In this document: one piece after another, positions 1 to 13,240 of the stretch
Numbering within the stretch: position 1 is the first letter of the stretch
Layout of the letters: each line of letters begins with the position of its first letter
DNA from: Motacilla alba alba
Lineage: Eukaryota > Chordata > Aves > Passeriformes > Motacillidae
Direction: 5' to 3'
Length of the DNA stretch: 64,000 nucleotides
Assembly (NCBI RefSeq): GCF_015832195.1
Contig: NC_052016.1
Coordinates: 82,993,047 to 83,057,046, forward strand
The notes under the pieces: model-generated
What the model was told of the DNA's origin: nothing
Database searches by the model: none
What the model saw: the letters and a program-made list of their open reading frames with translations, nothing else
Position numbers and translations under genes: made by a program

Positions 1-2030
1 AGTTATGTGGAGAATAAATCTTGCCAGGGGTCTGCAATGGCTGCTTTGTGTCCACATGGTCAATTGAAGAGACCATGGGAGCTTTGCTGACCTTGTAGCA
101 CATCTATGAAAGATAACCAAATTCAGATTGCAGGACTTGATGTGCAAATGAGCAGCAGAATGGAACAGCAAATGAGTAAAAGACCTGACAACTTCGAAAG
201 GTAGGAAACAGCTCAGGCACTTCAGAGGACCAGCATCTTCCTTCTTCCCTTCTCTGATCTTCCTTTTCCCCCCAAGCCAATCCCCAAGGTGCATAAGAGA
301 CAGTCCCCCACATCACATCATTAAAACACCCTCAGGAATTTAGAAGCATGTCATTAGCAGTTTCCTGAAGTAGTGGATAAAGAATAAAATAAAAATCAAT
401 TCAAACACCAAGATCAATATGTTCTTAGACAAGGTAGGAAAGAAAAAGGAATAGTTTTCAGGATGGTTTTTGATTTCTTTCAGAAATGGTAGGATAATTT
501 ACAACAGTGGAAGTACATACAAAGTTTGTTTTCTGAGCTTTTTAAAGCTGTGTTTAAATTCCTCTTTAATAATAACTGCTTTGTAGCAGTTACTTGTTAT
601 CGTAATGAATGTTTGTCATTTTCTAGTTCAGTCTAGGATAAATGTATTGTTTGAGGGGCATAAATTTATCATCAAATCCCCATTTGTTCATTTGTTTGTT
701 TATTTTCTGAAATTATGAGGTTATTAGTTTAAGAAATATGGTTGGAGTTCTTTGGGTTTGGTTTTTTTTCTGTTGTGGATAGTATTTGACCAAAGTTTTA
801 CCAGATATGTGAGCCCAGCATGATAAGTTCCTTAAGCACAAGTTTTCCAGCAATGTGCATTTTGGCTCTGCACAACTTTTCCAGCATTTGCTCAAAGGCC
901 TGTGGCCAAACAAAAAATTGATCTCAGAATATTGTGCTAACAAGAGGCATTGCCAAATGATAAAATATTAATTCTTTTATTTTACATGCAGATATGAGAG
1001 AAGTAGCAATTACCTCTACTTTAATTGTTTCATAGATTTGTACAATTATTATGTTATTCATTCCATTTGTAGACTGAATGTAAAAAATAACATCAACATC
1101 ATGTAGTGAGACAGTTCATTCTAAAGTAAACCTTACCAATGTTAGATATATTAAAGCAATAAACCAGGAGATTAAACTTTCATAAACTGTAAGAGCTCAT
1201 TGTTTTGTAAATGGATGTATAACGTGTTTGTAGCTCAAATGAAACCATAAAACTGACTGGGTGCTTTAGTCTTTCTGCAAACTTTTGATTTATCTTTTTA
1301 ATCACTTGTTAGTTTTTTTTAATGGCAATTAAACACTGGAAATGTCTTCAGCCTTCTTGCTGTATTACTCTTCTCTCATCGAACTGCTGTCATTTCTTTA
1401 TGATGACAAGCAATTTAAAGGTGAAAAACCAAGCCAGTTAAAGTGCATGTGGCTGCTGCTGCTACAGGTGTTTGTTGCTAATGAATGAAGTGATAGCTGT
1501 TGTTGGAATGTGAGATTTATCTTCTTTGTCACTTGTGCAGCAGGGAGGAGAATGAGTTACCTTGGAAAAGCTGGTATGAACAGTCCACAATCACAGAAGG
1601 GCTGTAGCTAGACTTTATATCTGTAATACCAGAGTTAATGTTAGGAAATATTAAATAAAATTAGTTAGCTAGATTGCAATTTTGAACCTTACTGCAGCTA
1701 CAAATAAAAGAATGCAATACAACAAGTGTCAAGGTCCATCCATTACAGTATCTGCTAACATTTCAAACAGGAGTTTTAAAAACCCAGCAAATACTTAGAT
1801 ATACAAAATTAAGAAAATTAATTATGATGAATGATAAAGACCATAACTGCTCTAAAATAATTGAACATATTATAAAATTGCTTGCACAGGTACAGTGTCC
1901 TAATTGCACAGGTAATGTGCAATCATATTTTGATTTGCAATAAACACAATAAACAAATTGCTAGCAGTAGCTATACCTAGAACTGGGAAGCAGTTCCTGG
2001 GAATTCCCATCTTTTTCTAGTGCAACCATC

Positions 2031-2105
2031 TTTTTTTTTTTTTTTTTTTTCCTTTTTTTTTTTTTTTTTTTTTTTTTTATTTTTTTTTTTTTTTTTTTTT
2101 TTTTT
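2031..2105. repeat. Long poly(T) tract
   Basis: Seventy-five bases that are all T except CC at 2051-2052 and A at 2079. The right side is a purine segment (aggga-gggaggg). No retroposon body is recognisable on either side, so it is called as low-complexity sequence and not as the tail of a minus-strand retrocopy. Its exact length is prone to sequencing error. Confidence 0.95.
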
Positions 2106-5057
2106 AGGGAGGGAGGGAGAGACTGTTTGTGCCTAACAAAAGTTACTAGTACATTCTTTCTTTGCCCCCTCTGTCATGTTATTGCTTCAGGGCTAACAGG
2201 ACTAAAGAGTGCTAAGAACATATTTTGTCATTGAACAAATCTGTTGACTCAAACTGCCACTTTTTGTGGTGACTTCCAGGAGTCAAACAGCACCCTAGAG
2301 AAAACTACTCTCTGGAAGAAGAAAAGTAACAACAGCAGCAGAATTTCTCTTCTCATTTCCCGCTGCCATCCAGCTACATAAAAATATTTTCTATCTCTGT
2401 GCCCAGTCCACACTGAGGAGAGAATTTTAACCTGGGAATGTTTCACTGCTGATAGGAGTGAGCCTTTGATATTTTCACATGCTAAATGCCCACAGTGACT
2501 TTTTGTTTCTTCATTTGTTGTTTATGTCCAAGATCTTGTTTCCTTTTTTTTATTAACACATTTTTTGAATTTCACATTCATTTATTTCAAAAGCATTATT
2601 TTAATCTATCACGTTGATTACTAACTGCCTCCATTAATGATTTTTTCTGCCCAATATAATCAGCCTGGCTCTGCAAAGAAGCATGACCTAAAAATAAACC
2701 AGAGGATTTACATCTGGGTACCATGGAAGAAGGCAGTAAATCCTGAAAGAACATGACTTTCAAATTTTGCTTCTTTAGATGACTTTCCATCCACACTTCG
2801 CATCAGTCAGTCGGTGTGCTGCTAGGACATCCCTTCTGCCTGGTATTAATTTTAATAATTTTAGTGGTGTGCTGTTTATATAAAATAGAGTGAACAAAGG
2901 ACAATTTCAGGGATGAATCTAAGATTTTGGCTTTCATTCGTTTTAGCTGCAGACCCTATTTGCATGTAGCTTTTGTGGTATAATTGTTTTTAGTTCTGCT
3001 GACATTGTGGCAGGATAGCAGGGCAGATAATAACAGATGATGTTTCCTTTTGTGGAAGTTAAGAACTAGCTGATTAATTGTTATTATGTTACACTCTAGA
3101 GGAAACATTGTAATTAAACCACAAAAAGCTACATTAACATAATGGTAGGGGTCTGACTTAATCCCACGAAAGCAAGAAAATTCAAAGTTAACGATGAAGA
3201 GGGTAATGTTATGTGTTTTAGGCCAAGTGCTGCTCTTTGGAAAAGAGCTTAGTCTGGCTATTTCTGACTATTGTGGTTGTTTCTCTGTGATTAGGGCAGC
3301 TGCATTTAAATCAAATTAAGTCCTTTGACTTTTCATAGTGTGTGCTTGCAGATCAGGCTTTATAAAAAAAATTATTGAGCACTCAGCTCAGCAGTTATCT
3401 TTGGAACTAGGTCTGATGGTAGAATTCATGCTTCCAGGCAGCTGGTCCTGGCTTTGAACCAAAGGATGAGCTCCTCAGTAATTTTTTTATTTGCAGGTAT
3501 ACTGTATTTCCTGACAGCTTGCCAGAGTAGTATTGGTGCTTTTATGTCACATATTTTGATTTGCAATAAAATTCTATTTCTTTATTTGTAAAAATTGGAA
3601 GAAGAAACACCTGGTTTATTTGAATGACTGCTTTTCTGAAAGCTAAAATCTTCTAAGTTTTAATATACAGTCTATTCAAGACTTAATTTAAAATTATTTC
3701 CACAGTCACACTTCCCTGTCCTGCTTTATGTATCTTCAGCTTTTTTATCTCTCCCACATAGACTGTTGGAAGATTTCAAAGCCTGTAGTATGCAGACATG
3801 CTATCAGGATGAAACATACCAGTAAAAATTCCATAATTAAAAGTTGGGGCAAGTCAGGGATTAGTCTGACAAGCTGATCACAGTGACTGCTTCCTCCACC
3901 CTGGCCCCTCACTGAAGGAGAGTTACAGCATGTGCCTGCAGCCTGGGTTGTGAGTTGTCACACGCATCTCCATGGCAGCTGATTGGAAGCCTTGATACTC
4001 CTGAAAGGTCTTGATTTGATGTAGTCCCCTTTTGTGTGAGCAATTCAGGTAACACAGAACTTAATTCTCTGTTCTCTAGTCTGTATGATCCTGTGGGAAT
4101 TTAATAGCCCATTTTGCATCTATTATGGGTAGGAAATTGCATACAGGTTGATAGAGTCGGTAGTGAAGTGGCAAAGACAGATGATTACCTGAAAAATTCA
4201 TATCCTCTAACTAAAAGACTTCAGTCCTCAAGTATGGATTCCACCTTGCATGCCTAAAGATTTCTTTTGCATATATTTCCAGAAAATTAATGCCTAACTC
4301 CTAGTATTGGGGCAAGAGAAAGAAACACATAAATGCATAAGTTCCTGAATCAATCACAGGATTCACATGTAGTCAGTTATTTCTGGAATTTTTAAAAACG
4401 TGTATTATAAAATTAGTTTCAAGAGCTTCTTACTATAAAGGACAACAATAACTGTCTCTATGAAAACTTAATGAAAACAGAAACAGTTTTGAAATATTAA
4501 GAACTCACTCAATTATGAAATTTAAACATTGTAAATGGACTCCAGAGATATGATTGCAATTCTAGGAATAGACTAGTTTATGAGCTGTCACAGTTAAAGC
4601 ATCCAAAATGAGAATACATTTTTCATGTACTTCTAAGGCTTTAAAAGCAGTAAAAAAAATCTTGAACTTTATTTTCCAATTTCCAGATTTCAGAGTTAGT
4701 CCAGTACACATTTTAGATGCATATGCCATGAAATCTGTCCTACTTAGTTATCATGCAAACTCATCAGCCACTGAATTTTAAATTCAGTGTAGTCATCCTT
4801 GTTTTGGGAAACTAAAAGCACGCAATCTTACCTCCAAAGGGTTTGTTGTTCTAAACTCTCATCCCTATAACAAATATGCAAGAAGCAAGTTCTGTAGGGA
4901 AAAAAAAGGTTTATTATTTCTGAGCTTTTTTTTTTTTTAATTCTTAGAGCATACTCTTTTTCAGTGCTGTCCTGAATTGGAGCATAAAACACCCCTCTGA
5001 CTTCCTGTGAGCTTTCCCTGGTTCTCTTTATGTGTGCTTATGATGCTTTTTCTCCCC

Positions 5058-5074
5058 TCTCTCTCTCTCTCTTT
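5058..5074. repeat. Short (TC)n microsatellite
   Basis: A run of about eight TC units inside pyrimidine-rich intron sequence. Confidence 0.8.
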
Positions 5075-8000
5075 CCTGGAGAGAAGTCCAGCTGCTAGCA
5101 TCTGTGCACACAAACCAACCTCCAAATTCCTGGCTAACTCACTGATGTGCTGTAGCTTGTGTGCAATTTATACACCTGCAGCTTTAGCCCTCTGGTTTAT
5201 ATGGGCCTTTTAATTATTTTTATCCTTCTCCTAAATGAAGGCAAGTCATTATGATCACTGGCTTCAACAATATTTGTTCTCTAAGCAGCCTGGTTGTAAT
5301 AATTTAATTTTGCTCTATTAAACAACAGAGCTAGGTCAATTGGTACATTTAGTAGTGGAAAGTTACAGCCATAAAAGTTGGAGGAAATTTCACCTATTTT
5401 GCCATTAGAGGATTCTAGTTCTTGTATGTAACACCACAGCTGTCATTGGAGGAATCTTTTTTTAGCACCTGTAAGAGCCTTATCTTCATTGCCTGTAGAT
5501 GCCTGACTTAAATATTTGATTTGTAAACACTTTTGCATAGAAGGGTTGACAAGCACATTAAAAATGGTTGCTCACAAGCTACAAATCTCTTAAGTTACAG
5601 CTACTGCATATATTGCACAGCTGGCTGTCGTGATGCTAGCAAGATTTTTGCTCTTTGATCTAAAAGGAGTTTAAAATTCAAAGTGTTCAAGATGTTTATC
5701 ATTACTGTCATTTCTGAAAATGCTAAGAAAAGCTTTCCCACCATCCAAACACAGCCCTCAGAAGATGAACTTTTGGTAAAGTTGCCAGCTCCAAGCTGAA
5801 TGGGTTCCTTGCTATTTTTGCTTAAGCCAGACCCTTGCCGAACTCTGTCTGTTGGTGCCCACTTAATATGAAATAGTTGGAGCACTGCACAGAAGCCAGA
5901 TGCAGAAGGACACAAAAACTACATTGGCAAATGATCTGTCAAGTGACCCATGAACAAAATCGAGATTGAGTTGCCCTTTGAAATAAACCTATTTGAATTT
6001 TATTATCTCTAGAGCACCTTGTGTCTCTAATCTTGTGAAAGGTTAGTATTCCATCCATCAGAGCAAGATTAGAGCTCTAGTTGATGCCTGTGCTTGATGA
6101 TAACTGAATGCAGCAGTTGGGGCTGGAGGAAGGAGATTCATTACCATCAGCAGTTCAAAGAAAGATTGGGTAAACTTTCTTTGTGTTATAGACCATGTAC
6201 AGTCCAGGTCAGGATAGCAGAAATGAAAGAAGCAGAATATCAGCAAAGATTTGAACCTATAAACAACAATCTAAATGAAGCAATATTATCTTATTCCCGT
6301 CCTTTTTTTTTTCATGTCACAGATTAGCTGACCCAAATGGTTGCTGCCTACTAGGCTACAAAGTTAGTCACTGTCTCAATACATGTCTCAAGAAAAAGTG
6401 AAGACTAAAGGAGTAAATGAGACAATAATAAAATAGAAAGATCCAGGGCTCATGACCTTCATATGCATAGATAGAAGTGAAGAATGCAGATTCTGTGATG
6501 TAAAAAAGAAAAAAAAAAAGAAAAAGAAAATTCTGGTTTATTAATTCAGAATTTCTTCCTCTCCTACATCAGTTAAAAAATTATTTCTCTACTTTTATGT
6601 CTTTTTAAAGCTTACTTGACATTTTGGAAAAAGCTTTAGTGAACAGGCATCTTTTTTCCATGTCCTTGTTTGCCTGAACTTTGTAAATTTTATATTATGC
6701 TCTGAATTATATATGTGATTAAATTAATAACATTGATGACCTTACTTCCTGTATTAAAAAAGAAATATGATTAAATTCTTCATTTTCCTGTGTCAAGTCC
6801 AGGCCTATGCATTGCTTCAAGAATATAGACGTAATTCAAAGGATTAAAATGTGTATATTTTTCTAATCCTTTAGTTCCTTTTGGTGGGTCTGGATTTGTG
6901 CCTCTGGCTTTTCTATCCGTGCAGAGCAGACCATGTATTTATGTTCTCACATTTGGCTTTGAAGGATAACAAGAGGCCCTTTGGACCTGATGCCAATGTA
7001 TCAGCCAGCAGCAAAACAACATGAGACTGAATTTTTTATTTCCTGTCAAACTTCTTAACTTCACAAAGGAAAAAGAAATAGAGGGTAGGTCTGAGATTTT
7101 TCAGAGACAGAGGTATGTTTAAGCAGTAGAAATAGTTGCTCTGCAAAGTAGGAACCTGTTTACTTCTTAGGTAGTACCCACAGTGTAACAAATTAAAAAA
7201 CACATAAACAAACAATGCCCCCCCCAAAAAAAATATGCAAAGCAAAGTAAAATAATGCCAAAACATATTTACATTTTTAATAAGTTATGTTGATGTTCAG
7301 AGTATAAGAAATCACTATGAAAATTACTTTCAGCTAGATTAGAATTACTCAGAGCCTGTGACAGGTATACAAATTTTGATGGCTCCTCAGAATAAATAAA
7401 AATATTTAGAGGAGACCAATTTTTAAATAAAACCAGGTAGTAGCAACAAGAAGGAAAAAAAATGCAGTGTATTCATGGTATTATGAAATATTTCAGTATG
7501 TCTTGATTCCAGAGACAAAAGCTTCTGTTTCTGTGTAATCAACAAAAAAGATTTTTAGTACCCTCTACAATTACATTTTCAGCTACTTAATTGAGGTTTT
7601 CTCCATTAGGTGACTTACAGTATAAACTATACCTAATACATGATACTAATTAATTTTCTTAATGAATAAATATGTTTTAGGTAGGCAGTATGACACCTAT
7701 TGCAGTTACTGTGACATTAAAACATAAAAAAATCAATTAAAATGTATTATATATTCACATATTACGGGCAAGTCTGAGTGAACATATGGTCTTTGCCAAG
7801 AGAGGAATGTGTGACTAAAAAAATAATGCTTCTTCAGTGAAAATGGAGAATATTTTTTAGATAATGAGTATACAATTTAAGGCTGAACCCTAATATAAAA
7901 GTCACCTATTGGAAACACATTTCTAATTACATGGTTTGTAAATGTGGAAGCACTTAAATCTAAGGCCATCCAGGCTACATAAAATTATAATGTACTTATG

Positions 8001-11000
8001 AAGTTTATTATTATGGAAGAGGAGCAGGATAATTAGTCTCACCTAACATGTAACATCCCTAACATTTACATTTTTCAGAAGTTATCGGTGTTTTATTGTG
8101 AGTTTGAAAGTCCTTCCACAATTATTAATGTCCTCATTAAAGAATGTTGAATGGTGTCTCAATTAAAAAACAGGAAACATGTTCTCTCTCATGTCCTTTT
8201 CAAAAGAATCCTTATTTCTGTTTGAAATATACTGTTTGACCCTTTTCCTGTGCAATGTCTGAATGTTTCTCCCGAATGACTAAGCATGTATACATTAGGG
8301 AAACTAATAAAGAAGTTATTGGATAAATTGTTTTACAACAATCTCTTAAAATAAGCATTCATTTTGCTTCTGTATTTCTCCAGACCACTAAAAAACTTTA
8401 GTCTTTCAGATAATGCAGTAATGGAAGACCTAAAATCACATTATCAAGCAATAATACATATATATTTTACATGCATTAAATGAAAATGCTAGCCCTAATC
8501 CAGTGGGGTTGATATAAAGGACAGGTTCCTATGGGATGTGAAGGGGAGCCCCCAGTTTAAAGCCCAAACCAGACTTCTGATCTAAATCATTCTTTTTCTC
8601 CCCATGGAGAACATAAAGGCAGAGCTGGAGCAAGGCTTCATGCCAAGGTTCCTTGGTTGGGTATCTGAAGAGAATCAATGTGTAGCCTGGATATTCAGTT
8701 TTTGAGACCCTTGTTCCACCTGTGTGTTTGAGGGTGATGGTTTTGGCAATGTTGAGAGCTCTGTTTGAGAAACATTTGGAGAACTTAAGTTGACCTCTCT
8801 TTTTATGACTTTGTCTGTTTCATTCAGTTGTCATTTCCCTGTTTCTCTATCTTCTCTCCAACTATTGTTCTTCTCTCTAATTTTGCTTTCCTGTTTCACC
8901 TGTACTGCCTCATTTGTGGTTATCCTCCCTTATTTTAAGGTTTCTGCAGTAGTGTAGTGCAGGAAAACAAGTACAATACAATGCCTTTAGTCACTGCAGG
9001 TCACCCTAGCCCCTTCACTGCCTGCTGCCCAGTAGGATTGATCAGCTTTTCAACTTGTTCTTCAAATCTCATTTCAGAGGGCTGTAATTCCCAGCCAGCA
9101 AGATTTATATGAGAAAAGTGGTTAGTGGGGTTTTCTTCCCAAATGTTCACGCCACAGCGTTACTGTTGTGGCCAAACAAGCTGGAGTAACAGCCAAATAT
9201 TACACAAGGAAATAATGTTCAGCAACACCTCTAGGGACTGAATGAATAGCCCCTGTCACCAGCAGTGATTCAAAGTGTCCACTTCACTTCCAACTCAGGA
9301 GGAAGCATTGGACACTAATCCAGAAAACGTGGCCTATGCCTAAGCTTCCCCATCAAGCTCTCAGGTAAAAACCATGTAATGTAAGGACTGAGAGAGAGAG
9401 AGATCAGGACTGTATAGCAAAGAAGGGAGAGATTAATGTCTCAAGATTGCAGAGAGATGGAAGAAGCAGTAAACAGCAGAGGGCCTGGAATTCCAGTGAC
9501 TTCTGCACAAAAAACCCCTACCAACAGGCAAATAAAAACCCTTTACAAAAATCTGGAAACACTGAGTCACCCTATTTCTCACAAAACCCTAGGAAGCAGT
9601 AAAGTTTGCTTGAGCAGTAATTTTTTTGCTTAGAGACTCAACAACTTGTGGGTTCATTGAAATATTCTTGTCAATATGTTCAGCAGCTTACCAGCACACC
9701 AGCAGCAGAAGCACGAAACTTTGGTGTCACCACATGGACATATCCATTTAGGTGGAAACATCATAGGCAACACAACAGCTAATAAATGGAAACAATTCCT
9801 CAAATAAACTTGGCCTAGGTGTCTTAAGGTCACTCTTGTGTAGTTCAGTGAGATAAAAATGAAGTTTTTTTGTCTGAAATCTAACGTAGCCCTAAATGTA
9901 TACCAATCCTGTAAAGCTGTTTTTCCAGTTCATTGTGCCATATCTTAGATATCAGTTTTCTTCTGACTGGAAAGTTTTCCCACTAGACAGCCTTGTAAGA
10001 GAAAAAAAAAACAACATTCTGTTGAGAAGGCAGGTCAGATAAAAATCAATCATGCAGCATCTTGATCCAGTGAACTGATGTCTGTAGATGAAGATTTGTG
10101 TTGGCTTTAAAGCTATTCAAATACTGGCTTCATTTTTTAATCCCTGATCTTTTAAACATCCAGGTAGGAAAGTTTATTGACTTCACAAACCTCCTTAGGG
10201 GACTCAAGGTCTTTCTACCAGCACATGAATGCAGATCCAGAATCTGAAAGATTGTTTTCTTTTAAAAGTAATGTATCTATTTTTTTTTTTACATTTGTAG
10301 CTTATTTGAGGCCAACTCTGTTATCCTTAACCTTATCCATAATCTAGAATTTTATGTGTTGCCTTGTTTTAAGTCACTGATTGCCCAAATCTCATCTCTA
10401 GGACCATTTCTGGTCCTTAACTTTCCTAATATTGGAAAAAAAAGCAAAATCATCCCTCTAATAAACTGAGAACTTTTAGGTTAGCTTAATTTGCTGTCAT
10501 AAAACTAAGTTTGTTGCTTCATTGAAGTTTGAACACGTAGCACAATTTACAAGTGAGAAATTCAATCACATTGGCATTATTTCAGTAACAAATAGTAATG
10601 TGATCAGTGTCCAAATAGCCAAGAAACAACTGGGAAACCAGCTGGGTGGGATTTAATACTGCTTGACCTTAATGGTACCTGGGGTTCCTTGGAGTGTAGG
10701 TGTAGAAAAATTGGATAAACTCAAAAATAGGCAAATTTTCTTGGAGGTAGTTTTATATTTTTTGTTAGTAGTGCTGAACCATAACAGAACTTATTAGCTG
10801 CATTCAGAGGTGTCTGGAAAAACCATCAACATGACTTCATTACCTCTTAAGCTGCAGAGTTTTATACAAAATTGATTTTATGTACATAATAATTTCCATA
10901 GGAAGTCAAACTTCAATCTACTCTTACAGCAGACTTCTGGTTAGCTCAAATAGAAGTCTTTGCAGTTATTTCAGTAGTATCTGTCTCAGGTCAAGCATCT

Positions 11001-12268
11001 AAGATTTTGCTGGTTTTTGTGGAATAAACTGATTTCTTTCTAAATGCTAAAATGAGCCTTCATAAAGGAGAAGAGGTGAAACGAGATTGAAAGGCAAACA
11101 GCAATGGATTTACTGCAGTTACATTATATAAATACAACTGTGCAAATATGTTTTAGCTCTCTACACTTGTAACTGTGACATGAAGGTAGCTGCAGTTCTA
11201 ATTTTAAACATATTGTGATGCAGCCAGTTTGACCTGTTTAAACTCCACCTTTCTACACTGGGATTCACACCTGCACTTCCTACTGCGTACTTCACTGAAT
11301 GGATCTAATACACTAGATGCTTCAGAAAACACCTCTTTCTTGAAGCTGAGTAAGGCTCAAGACATTGTTTTCAAATACCTCAATGATGGTTCTGCACAGT
11401 AGTCTGTTTTGTTTAAAGTGGGAGGAAGGAAACAAATAAGACACTATGCTAAAAGAGGCGAGCAAGCCCTCTTCAATCCCACACACGCCTCAACCCAGGC
11501 TGAGATTTCTGCCTTCAAAGCCCAGTGTCACTGCTGTCAAATTGTCTCTGATCATCCCATCATAAATAAAATTCTATGAAGGTTTCAGTGTTTTCCTCTG
11601 GCCAGCCAAAGGCTCCTTCCTTATGTGAGATTCCTTCCTGCAGTCAGTTCAAGCTGTCTACTCTGAGAACAGATGTGAAGGCACACAGTGACTTCAGGGC
11701 CACATTCCTCCCCAGCACAACTGTTGTGACCTCTGAGCAGCACAGGAGTGAGTCTGGTGATAACAAATACTGCCTCTGGTTTCAGACCTGCTTGTCAAAA
11801 AATTGCTTCCTTTTTAAAAAAATTTTTGGCTTTCCGACAGAATGTATAAATTATCCTGAATTAAATTTTATCTAGACTGTAACAAGGCAATTTGTTGTTA
11901 ATTTTCCCCTATGTCTTCCGGTCCACCTTGCACTTCTTTGTATTAAGAGTTAACAAACTTTTAATATGTTTAGAAGATGGCAGTAGATTACAGGCAAGAA
12001 AGTTTCATGCAAAATTTTAGATGGTAAATCTCTTTAACTATTGAACTAGGTGTTTAATAGCCTCTAGTGTTACGTAGAGAAAAATGGTAAAGTCTCTATA
12101 TTTTAAAACAATTGTTGCACTGAGTCCCATAGTTTATATATTGTTAATATTTTCATGAAAGCTTTAAATGTTTTTCAGAAGAAACTGTGGTGACTCATGA
12201 ATCTTTCATGAGGTGTTATGCATTTTTATGAACATATGATGTAAAATTCATCATTCTGAAATTCACAG

Positions 12269-12310
12269 ATATCCATGAAGTGCTACACGTCTCTCTTTGG
12301 TCATGGATAT
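12269..12310. repeat. 10-bp perfect inverted repeat (ATATCCATGA / TCATGGATAT)
   Basis: The arms lie at 12269-12278 and 12301-12310 with a 22-nt spacer and are exact reverse complements. The surrounding 150 bp contain further TCATGA and ATTCATG motifs. No known element is recognised, and the structure may be chance in AT-rich DNA. Confidence 0.6.
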
Positions 12311-13186
12311 TCATGACAATACCACTTCTGTAAGCATTTAAATGTCCTTTCATAAATATTCTAGAATGTAATCTTCGAATGCTATGTAACATTTTGCTTA
12401 ACGTTTTATGACTACTTCACTTGGGCATTTTCCACTTGATAATGAAAGCAGAACCTTCATGCACTGTTATTGGTGTATCTATAAATTGTGTGTAAAACTA
12501 ACTCATTGCTTTGTTTTTATTCCTAGCATTTTCTTTCTTTGTTATTTCTACAAGTTCAATGAATTCTTTGAGGGTATCTTGGGAATTTCAGTTTTCATAT
12601 TTATAGCCAAGGATATATTACCAGTGTAAAGTACTACATACAACAGAATTGAGATTCTATAGTGCAGTAAAGACTCCAAAAAGTATATGTAATGTCTAAC
12701 ATTCCTTGTGTGAAACTTATGTGATTCAGCTAGTTGCAGGAGTGTCTGTATAGAATTCATTGGCAGGATGAAATCTCTCTTTCCTGCATACTCAAATGAC
12801 CTGCATACTCAATGAAAGAACAGTAGATTTAGCATTTGAAGGTTGCACCTGCATCCCCTGAAGTTGTTGATAATCTTCTTATTGATTTTGGTGTTACAGA
12901 ATAAAGTCTTATAAGCCTTTATCGATGCATATAATCAGCTTTGAGTAGATGACAGATCCTTTAACTCTGTATTAATGTTCATTTGTACAATAGATCCTTT
13001 GTGCTTTGGTGTTAAAAAATGCCTTAAATTCTTTGTCAAATTAGGTTCCCATTCTGATAATGGCATTTGATGTATAAAAAGCATCATAAAAAGCATTTTT
13101 TTTTACTTTTTCCTGCACTGGAGCCACCCTGTCCAACCCAGCCCATCATAGATGTGTTTGTGTTTCTTTCCCATCCTCATGTCCCT

Positions 13187-13240
13187 CATTTTAGCTTAGG
13201 ACAGTCCTGTTTGCATTTCAGCTTAGGACAGTCCTCTGTG
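13187..13240. repeat. 27-bp tandem duplication
   Basis: Two adjacent 27-bp units, 13187-13213 and 13214-13240, share the core agcttaggacagtcct and differ at only a few bases. This is a simple local duplication in intron sequence. Confidence 0.9.

Noticed and set aside
3955..3990. Possible RFX/X-box-like site (catctccatggcagctgattgg)
   Set aside because: Only half of the palindromic consensus is present, and a single degenerate site in an intron is expected by chance.
5601..5915. 104-codon minus-strand frame
   Set aside because: No domain, no splice or promoter context and no similarity to a known protein; consistent with chance in intron.
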